Made by a program: the position numbers and the translations under genes. From the NCBI RefSeq assembly GCF_900162665.1, contig NZ_LT727812.1, positions 1,036,176-1,100,175 of the forward strand: a stretch of DNA of 64,000 bases, written 5' to 3'. The notes beneath the pieces were generated by a model, which ran no database searches, had not been told where the DNA came from, and worked only from the letters and a program-made list of their open reading frames with translations. This stretch comes from Oceanobacillus sojae. Lineage in GTDB: Bacteria > Bacillota > Bacilli > Bacillales > Amphibacillaceae. Positions 58,375-64,000 of this stretch are shown one piece after another; within the stretch, counting starts at the first letter, position 1; the number at the start of each line of letters is the position of its first letter.

Positions 58375-59676
58375 ATGTCAGATCAAATAATAGAAAAAAA
58401 ACAGAATGAGGGGGAGCTTTTTTCTCCTCAGCTTCAGAAAGAGATAAAAGATAAATTTTATTACCTGGATGAAGACCCGAAATATGGAGAAAGATTATTT
58501 TTTGAGAACTCCGGCGGTTCACTCAGGTTAAAAAGTGCAGTAGAAATAAAAGCATTTATTGAAGGATTTCCTGATTGTCCAGACAGAGTTCACAACCGTT
58601 CCCTTGATTTGCAGGAAATCAAAAAACAAAGTATCGAGGATATGACAAAAGTTATTTTCGGTGCGGCTGATGGCTCCATTATTACACAGCTGTCTGCTTC
58701 TCAAGTAATGTTTCAAATTGCCGATACGATTGCAGAAAATGTCCCCGGCAAAAATATTGTTACTTCAGAGATGGAGCATCCTTCTGCTTATGATGCAGCC
58801 TCCTATGCTGCACAAAAAATGGGCATGGAGCTCCGGGTAGCAAAAGTAAATCCTGATACGGGCGGAATTGATCCGGAAGAAGCAGCAGCATTAGTTGACG
58901 AGAATACTTGTTTTGTGAGCATTATGTCAGCGTCCAATATTTCTGGATCAATTATGTACATCAAAGAAATTACAGCACAGTGCAGAAAAATAAAGCCTGA
59001 TCTATACGTAATTACAGATGCTGTACAGCATGCTCCCCATGGGGTCATTGATGTAAAGGATACTGGAGTGGATGCTGTTACTATGGCTCCTTATAAGTTT
59101 TTTGGAACCCGGGGAATTGGGGTTGGCTGGGTTTCGCCACGATTGGCCAATCTCCGCCATCACAAGCTATTAGCTAAAAAAAGTGACGAATGGGAATTGG
59201 GGTCCCCTACTCCATCAAATTATGCATCTATTTCAGCAATTGTCGATTATGTCTGCTGGATTGGTGAACACTATGCTGATACAAAGAACCGGAGAGATTT
59301 ATTTGTGAAAGGCATGGAAAAAATTCACTTACACGAAAGAGCACTTCTTTCAGCTTTATTAAATGGAACAAAAAATGTCAGAGGACTGAGAGACAATCCA
59401 AAGGTGACAGTTTATACAGATACAGAAAATCTTCTTCAAAAAGATTTAATTGTGGCAATCAGCTTTGATCATCTTGATTATTCTGCTGCTGCACGGGAAT
59501 ACGGGAAACGGGGATGTATTGTATTTGAAAGAATCATGGGCAGTCCTTATTCGGAAAGGATGCTGATTTCTTTAGGCATTCCCGGGGCTATCCGGGTATC
59601 ACCGATGCATTGTCATGATGTATCTGATATCGAAAAGTTTTTGAGGATCACAGAATCTATTTCTGAAATTGAATAG
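58375..59676 (+). CDS. Aminotransferase class V / cysteine-desulfurase-like PLP enzyme
   Basis: 433 residues, NifS/CsdA fold. FFENSGGSLRLKSAV, TSEMEHPSAYDAA, DAVQHAPHGVIDV and the PLP Lys in MAPYKFFGTRGIG. SGSIMYIKEITAQCRK and the C-terminal IVFERIMGSPYSERM are conserved. The family covers cysteine desulfurases, lyases and epimerases; the reactive-Cys loop of desulfurases is not apparent, so an aminotransferase or C-N/C-S lyase role is likely. It is divergent from LysR and ends with its own terminator. AGAAGGAGGAG is the ribosome binding site. Confidence 0.85.
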   Translation: MSDQIIEKKQNEGELFSPQLQKEIKDKFYYLDEDPKYGERLFFENSGGSLRLKSAVEIKAFIEGFPDCPDRVHNRSLDLQEIKKQSIEDMTKVIFGAADGSIITQLSASQVMFQIADTIAENVPGKNIVTSEMEHPSAYDAASYAAQKMGMELRVAKVNPDTGGIDPEEAAALVDENTCFVSIMSASNISGSIMYIKEITAQCRKIKPDLYVITDAVQHAPHGVIDVKDTGVDAVTMAPYKFFGTRGIGVGWVSPRLANLRHHKLLAKKSDEWELGSPTPSNYASISAIVDYVCWIGEHYADTKNRRDLFVKGMEKIHLHERALLSALLNGTKNVRGLRDNPKVTVYTDTENLLQKDLIVAISFDHLDYSAAAREYGKRGCIVFERIMGSPYSERMLISLGIPGAIRVSPMHCHDVSDIEKFLRITESISEIE

Positions 59677-59678
59677 AA

Positions 59679-59737
59679 AAATAAAGAGAAATCCAAATAA
59701 GTGATAATTCACCTGCATTCGGATTTCTCTTTATTTC
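59679..59737. terminator. Bidirectional terminator
   Basis: AAATAAAGAGAAATCC and GGATTTCTCTTTATTT form a 16-bp perfect stem between two convergent genes. Confidence 0.9.
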
Positions 59738-59775
59738 AGTCAGTCTTTTCTAGAGGCTGATTCTTTTTAAGAAGC

Positions 59776-60333
59776 TTAAACCTCTTCTTCCCCATCAAAC
59801 GATTCTAAATAACGATATAAGGTCGACTTACTTATTCCTGTTTCATTTTTAATATCGAATAATTTAAAACCATCCTGATACATAGCAATCGCCTTTTTAA
59901 TATTTTCATCAGCTTTTTTTGGACGGCCAATGGATTTTCCCTGCTGTTTCGCTTTATACATGCCTTGGGTTGTGGATTGTTTGATACTGTCCGATTGGAA
60001 TTGAAGCATATGCATCATCATGTCCTGCAAATAAATGTGCAGCAGTGTGTCGCTTTGAATATTCTCATTCAGAAAATGAATTTTTACATTATCTTTTTCA
60101 CATACTTTTAATATTTCCATCAGGTGGTGAAATGTGTCAGCCAGAGCAATCATTTTCTCCACCAAAATACAATCCCCTGATTGTATCTCCATTAAAAGCG
60201 CCTCCAGCTGATCTCTTTTTTTAGGAGTTCCATGTTCTTCACGATAAATCCGGTCACATTTATTTCCGAGAGAATGCAGTTGATTTTTAGATTGTTTATC
60301 ATTATATAACGGTCTTGTATAACCATATATCAT
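59776..60333 (-). CDS. Resolvase/invertase-family protein lacking the catalytic serine
   Basis: 185 residues. N-terminal resolvase-like fold: IYGYTRPLYND replaces the canonical GYARVSTxxQ and has no catalytic Ser. GDCILVEKMIALADTFHHLMEIL replaces the GDTLVVxxLDRLxRS region. A coiled helix and a C-terminal helix-turn-helix (KAIAMYQDGFKLFDIKNETGISKSTLYRYL, Hin-like) remain. It likely keeps DNA binding but cannot recombine, so a regulator role is plausible. It is divergent from the SulP gene with two small palindromes between them. Confidence 0.75.
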   Translation of the reverse strand: MIYGYTRPLYNDKQSKNQLHSLGNKCDRIYREEHGTPKKRDQLEALLMEIQSGDCILVEKMIALADTFHHLMEILKVCEKDNVKIHFLNENIQSDTLLHIYLQDMMMHMLQFQSDSIKQSTTQGMYKAKQQGKSIGRPKKADENIKKAIAMYQDGFKLFDIKNETGISKSTLYRYLESFDGEEEV

Positions 60334-60354
60334 ATTATCCGCTCCTATTATATT

Positions 60355-60393
60355 CCCTAAAGGGTTCCTTTTTAGGAAAACTAGTGCTACAAT
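60355..60393 (+). promoter_or_regulatory. SulP gene promoter with two palindromes
   Basis: TTCCTT (60365-60370), 17 bases, then an extended -10 TGCTACAAT (core 60388-60393). CCCTAAAGGG (60355-60364) and TTCCTTTTTAGGAA (60365-60378) are adjacent palindromes that cover the -35 box, suitable as operator for the divergent resolvase-like protein. Confidence 0.6.
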
Positions 60394-60423
60394 GTGAAAA
60401 GAAATTTAGAAAAGGAGTTTATC

Positions 60424-61857
60424 ATGCAAAATTTAAAACAACAATGGTTCAGTAATATCCGGGCTGACATCTTATCCGGTATTGTCGTTGCGCTCGCTCT
60501 TATTCCTGAAGCAATAGCTTTCTCTATTATAGCAGGTGTCGATCCGATGGTCGGCTTATACACCTCTTTTATTATTGCTGTCGTTATTTCTTTTGCCGGC
60601 GGCCGGCCGGGAATGATTTCTGCAGCCACCGGAGCGATGGCGTTACTCATGGTTCCTCTGGTCAGGGATTATGGACTTGATTATCTATTGGCAGCAACCA
60701 TTTTAACAGGGATTATTCAAGTTATATTTGGTATATGTAAGGTCGCTAAAGTCATGAAATTTGTTCCAAATGCCGTTATGATTGGATTTGTCAATGCTTT
60801 AGCTATTTTGATTTTCACCGCACAGCTGGAACATTTCATCGGTATATCAACAATGACCTATGTATTTGTTGGTATAACATTAGTTCTATTATATACCTTA
60901 CCACGTTTTATCAAGGTGATTCCAGCTCCATTGATTGCTATTGTAGCATTAACATCTATTGCCATATTCAGCGGAGTAAATCTTAAAACAGTAGGAGATC
61001 TTGGAGCCATTACCCAAGCCTTCCCGTCCTTTTTTATTCCGGATGTGCCATGGACGTTTGAAACGTTACAAATTATTCTTCCATACTCCTTATCAATGGC
61101 TATTGTAGGGCTGCTGGAAACATTGCTTACCTCACAGATTGTCGATGATATGACCGGAACAGAAAGTAATAAGAACGGAGAAGCCCGCGGTCAGGGAATT
61201 GCCAACTTTATTACCGGGTTCTTTGGCGGAATGGCAGGCTGTGCAATGATTGGCCAGTCAGTTATTAATGTAAAATCCGGAGGCCGGGGCCGTTTATCTA
61301 CTTTTATTGCTGGTATCTTTTTAATGTTCCTTATTATTGTACTTGGTGATCTGGTTGTTCAAATTCCAATGCCTGTTTTAGTGGGCATTATGATTATGGT
61401 AAGTATTGGAACATTTGATTGGAGCTCCTTTAAATATTTAGTGAAGGCTCCCCGGACAGATGCACTGGTTATGCTGGCTACCGTCGTGATTGTTGTTTAT
61501 ACACATGATTTATCAAAGGGTGTTCTTGCCGGAGTACTATTAAGCGCCATTTTCTTTGTTATAAAAATATCCACAGTGAAAATTTCAAATAAAGGTAATC
61601 GCTACAGCATTCATGGACAGCTCTTTTTCGCCTCCATTGACGGGTTTGTTAATTACTTTAAAAAAACGGATATACAGTCTGAAAAAATCCAGATTGATTT
61701 CTCTGACAGCCGAATTTGGGATGATTCCGGTGTCGGTGCTGTTTTAAAAGTAGTGGAGCTGTTAAAAACAAAAGGGATTCAAGTTGAACTAATTGAGCTG
61801 GATACCTCAAGTAAAAAAATAATGGATAAATTGAATGGTGTTTTATCATCACATTAA
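60424..61857 (+). CDS. SulP family anion permease with STAS domain
   Basis: 477 residues from ATG 60424, eight bases after AAAGGAG. About 12-14 helices: [24 protein letters not shown] (TM1), [20 protein letters not shown] and [26 protein letters not shown] are SulP signatures. The C-terminal STAS domain (about 385-475) includes [20 protein letters not shown]. It imports sulfate, bicarbonate or another oxyanion; gene neighbours do not tell which. It is followed 14 bases later by a UspA gene. Confidence 0.92.
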   Translation: MQNLKQQWFSNIRADILSGIVVALALIPEAIAFSIIAGVDPMVGLYTSFIIAVVISFAGGRPGMISAATGAMALLMVPLVRDYGLDYLLAATILTGIIQVIFGICKVAKVMKFVPNAVMIGFVNALAILIFTAQLEHFIGISTMTYVFVGITLVLLYTLPRFIKVIPAPLIAIVALTSIAIFSGVNLKTVGDLGAITQAFPSFFIPDVPWTFETLQIILPYSLSMAIVGLLETLLTSQIVDDMTGTESNKNGEARGQGIANFITGFFGGMAGCAMIGQSVINVKSGGRGRLSTFIAGIFLMFLIIVLGDLVVQIPMPVLVGIMIMVSIGTFDWSSFKYLVKAPRTDALVMLATVVIVVYTHDLSKGVLAGVLLSAIFFVIKISTVKISNKGNRYSIHGQLFFASIDGFVNYFKKTDIQSEKIQIDFSDSRIWDDSGVGAVLKVVELLKTKGIQVELIELDTSSKKIMDKLNGVLSSH

Positions 61858-61871
61858 AGGAGAGATATCTC

Positions 61872-62291
61872 ATGTATAAACATATTTTACTGGCTTCCGA
61901 CGGTTCAGAAAATGCAGTACGTGCAGCTAAAGAAGCGGTCAAGCTTGCTTCATATGATAAAGAATCTATTATTGATGTCACTTATGTTATCGATTTTGAA
62001 AAGTCAAAAACGGATGTATTACATTCAAATTCCAGTGAAGCAATCGACGTGGAACGACGCAAAAAGAATTCAAAAGTAATCCAATATCTTCAAGATGTAA
62101 ATGCAAATTTTAAAACTACTATTCTGCGTGGAAAACCCGGTCCGGAAATCGTAAAATATGCTGATGATCAGAAGGTAGATATCATCGTCATCGGCAGCCG
62201 CGGGTTAAATACACTGCAGGAAATGGTACTGGGCAGCGTAAGCCACAAAGTAATGAAGCGTGCGCATTGTCCTGCGCTTATTGTGAAATAA
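61872..62291 (+). CDS. Universal stress protein (UspA family)
   Basis: 139 residues. YKHILLASDGSENAVRAAKEAV at the N-terminus and the ATP-binding GSRGLNTLQEMVLGSVSHKVMKRAHCPALIV (G-2x-G-9x-G-S) at the C-terminus. It binds ATP and helps under stress. SulP-UspA pairs are common in bacteria. AAAGGAGAGA precedes the ATG. Confidence 0.93.
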   Translation: MYKHILLASDGSENAVRAAKEAVKLASYDKESIIDVTYVIDFEKSKTDVLHSNSSEAIDVERRKKNSKVIQYLQDVNANFKTTILRGKPGPEIVKYADDQKVDIIVIGSRGLNTLQEMVLGSVSHKVMKRAHCPALIVK

Positions 62292-62444
62292 TGATACGCT
62301 AATCAGCTTCATTCATCAGAAGTTAAAAAAATGCTCATGCTTTTAACTTAAGTAAATGAAATCAGGCCGTATTAGGATCATTAAGGTATTTATATAATAT
62401 CTGTCCTTCGCCTTTTCTAAAACAAGGACATCAAATCTGGAATG

Positions 62445-63776
62445 GTACCTACCCAAATTTGGTGTCCTTGTTTTTATTTATGTTTGCTATGTCGATAGAT
62501 TGGGTTATATAATCGAATGAATTTCATAATTGCTCTTTTTAAAAATACAAAGACGAGCAGAATTTTCGAAAGTGTATTTTAAAAAACAAAAATTATGCAG
62601 CTTATTGTTGTTGAATAAGCTCCGCTTGGATGCGATCCGCAGCTAATTTGGAAGCATTATAAATCAAAGCGACCATGTCAAAATGAACTTTTGCACGCTT
62701 TCCAGTGCGATAACGAACATTGTTTAGCTGATAGAACTCTTTCAGATAAGCATTAACACGTTCTACTGCTGTCCGTTGTTTGAAAATATTTTTCCAAGCT
62801 TTTGATCCTCGTGCTGGTGCGGTATACCTTCTTAAATCGGTAGTTATCTTGATTTTATACACTTTTTGACAGATACCTTCATTCGCAAGGGGACAGTCGC
62901 TGCATTCCTTTGGTCTGGTATATTTCAATGTTTCGTATTTTGGATCAAAGCTGTCATATTTATAGGAATGTTCTCGCAAACAGGTTGGGGCACCAACTGC
63001 GAGGTGGGCTTTATAGCCAAACCAGTATTCATTTTTACCATCTGCATTCTTTTTCACACCCCATTTGGGGGCTATTGGCACTTCTGCACGCAAGATGTCT
63101 AACGGAACGTCTAACTGTGCTTCGATTTTCTTTTCATACAATGGCAGGTTTGCTTCCTTTTCCGCTTGGTCTTTAAGGTACTGTTCGCGTTCTTCTTTGG
63201 ATTTGCGTCCGCGCTTTTTTGGCGTAGTTTCTGATTTTTCTTCTTTTTTGGCAGATGCCTTATCTCGTGCTTCAAAATGGGTTGCATCAATGGCAATGAC
63301 TTCATCGACAATAAACCCTTCGGTGACGGCTGCCAGCGTTACGCTTTCGAAGGATTTTTCTAAAATATCTGATTCACTCAATTTCGTTACCAAGCGGGAA
63401 TAAGCAGCTTCTGATGGTGTAGAATCGGAAACAAGAAATCCGCAGTTCATTTTAAAGATAAAGTCATCATTTAGACGCTTGATTAAGTCTTTGATCGTTG
63501 GGATGCGCTCGATGTAGCGAATAAAAAAAGAAATAATCATCCCTGCATAATTTAGCTCAACAGGCGCTCCAAGCCGGGATTTCTTATTAATCGCATGATA
63601 AATACGATCCAGATCAATCGCTGAAATAATCGCTTCATATTTTTGGGTAGGTTCCATGTCATATAATTCTTGGATGCCAAATAGACTCGGTTGTCGTATA
63701 ATGGTCATAAGAAGTACTCCTCCAGTCTTTTTATGGTTTTGTGGTTATTACCATTATACAAGATTTGGGGAGGTAC
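62445..63776. mobile_element. IS1182-like insertion sequence, internally deleted
   Basis: The minus-strand transposase gene is flanked by imperfect inverted repeats: GTACCTACCCAAAT at 62445-62458 and, on the other strand, GTACCTCCCCAAAT ending at 63776. Outer limits are estimated; no target duplication was confirmed. The left repeat lies in the loop of a hairpin (AACAAGGACA / TGTCCTTGTT, 62420-62474). Confidence 0.7.
62602..63708 (-). CDS. IS1182-type transposase with probable internal deletion
   Basis: 368 residues, shorter than the roughly 450 usual for the family. The N-terminus (QPSLFGIQELYDMEPTQKY), the first catalytic Asp in AIDATHFEARD, the Lys-rich insert and the C-terminal KQRTAVERVNAYLKEF (catalytic Glu region) are intact. 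GYKAHLAVG joins directly to APTCLREHSYKYDSF. The segment that in relatives carries LFSSGNLNDG and the second catalytic Asp seems to be missing in frame. It is therefore probably inactive. The ATG at 63708 has GGAGGAG upstream. Confidence 0.85.
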   Translation of the reverse strand: MTIIRQPSLFGIQELYDMEPTQKYEAIISAIDLDRIYHAINKKSRLGAPVELNYAGMIISFFIRYIERIPTIKDLIKRLNDDFIFKMNCGFLVSDSTPSEAAYSRLVTKLSESDILEKSFESVTLAAVTEGFIVDEVIAIDATHFEARDKASAKKEEKSETTPKKRGRKSKEEREQYLKDQAEKEANLPLYEKKIEAQLDVPLDILRAEVPIAPKWGVKKNADGKNEYWFGYKAHLAVGAPTCLREHSYKYDSFDPKYETLKYTRPKECSDCPLANEGICQKVYKIKITTDLRRYTAPARGSKAWKNIFKQRTAVERVNAYLKEFYQLNNVRYRTGKRAKVHFDMVALIYNASKLAADRIQAELIQQQ

Positions 63777-63983
63777 TTCTTTTTTTATGCCCTGAACTCA
63801 TTGGGACGCAAGGGTTAAGAATTATGAAATTCACTCAATCATATAGTTATTAAAAAATCTGTCATTTCAACACCCTTCAGTATGGCTATTGTTTTAAATG
63901 CGTATTTATAAAGTCCAATAAAAATAGAATCAGGCAGTACTTGACTTCCTTGAAATGAAGTCAGACAAAAGAGGAGAATCACC

Positions 63984-64000
63984 ATGACTTCAACGCTTAT
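63984..64000 (+). CDS. Start of an unidentified gene, partial
   Basis: ATG at 63984 is preceded by AGAGGAGAATCACC, a good ribosome binding site. Only MTSTL is visible. Upstream TGACTTC (63942-63948) and GAAGTCA (63957-63963) form an inverted repeat. The product cannot be told. Confidence 0.45.

Noticed and set aside
62420..62474. Left hairpin (AACAAGGACA/TGTCCTTGTT) as a terminator for the UspA gene
   Set aside because: It is 130 bases downstream and includes the insertion-sequence end, so it more likely belongs to the mobile element boundary; function left open.

Overview
The window comes from a low-GC Gram-positive bacterium of the family Bacillaceae, most like Oceanobacillus, Virgibacillus or a relative. 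The evidence is the Bacillus-type twelve-gene purine operon, guanine riboswitches joined to PurR boxes, strong AGGAGG ribosome binding sites with ATG/TTG/GTG starts, Bce-type peptide-sensing ABC modules and YehR/YxeA-family proteins. The genus is inferred from gene content only. No rRNA, tRNA or CRISPR array was seen.

Bases 1-4175 (minus strand) hold a catabolic operon: a GntR regulator, a class III CoA-transferase, an HMG-CoA-lyase-family enzyme, and a TRAP binding protein and small permease running off the left edge. It probably imports a branched hydroxy-dicarboxylate, activates it to a CoA ester and cleaves it. A glycerol dehydrogenase gene (4277-5368) follows. Bases 5700-18874 are the complete purEKBCSQLFMNHD operon (minus strand), with inverted PurR boxes, promoter, guanine aptamer and leader terminator ahead of purE. 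A YebE-like membrane protein lies upstream, as in B. subtilis.

Bases 19.8-29.4 kb hold housekeeping and accessory genes: a DUF4269 protein, a degenerate MOSC protein, msrA, an SRPBCC protein, a GNAT enzyme, a C26 peptidase, a YehR lipoprotein, riboswitch-controlled pbuG, a LOG protein, a LysM amidase and an alpha/beta hydrolase.

Bases 29.4-45.1 kb (mostly minus strand) form a cell-envelope defence region with three ABC transporters of the MacB/FtsX permease class. One is a Bce/Yxd-type module with a two-component system, an embedded acetyltransferase and a divergent YxeA-family gene under a matching operator. One is paired with a PASTA-repeat membrane protein. One is paired with a second two-component system. 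Between them lies 1.1 kb of non-coding sequence with a hairpin repeat and a dead gene fragment. An MFS transporter and BioY (biotin uptake) follow.

Bases 47.7-59.7 kb hold the most unusual locus. A LysR regulator precedes pxpA-pxpB-pxpC, a complete TRAP transporter, a class I/II aminotransferase, a RidA protein and a dedicated biotin carboxyl carrier and biotin carboxylase, with a class V PLP enzyme divergent. Because PxpB/PxpC are homologous to the carboxyltransferase part of urea carboxylase, the locus may encode a split biotin-dependent carboxylase acting on an imported lactam-like or related acid. Bases 59.8-62.3 kb hold a resolvase-like protein without its catalytic serine, divergent from a SulP transporter and a UspA protein. 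The window ends with an IS1182-like element whose transposase appears to have lost an internal segment, and with the first codons of another gene.
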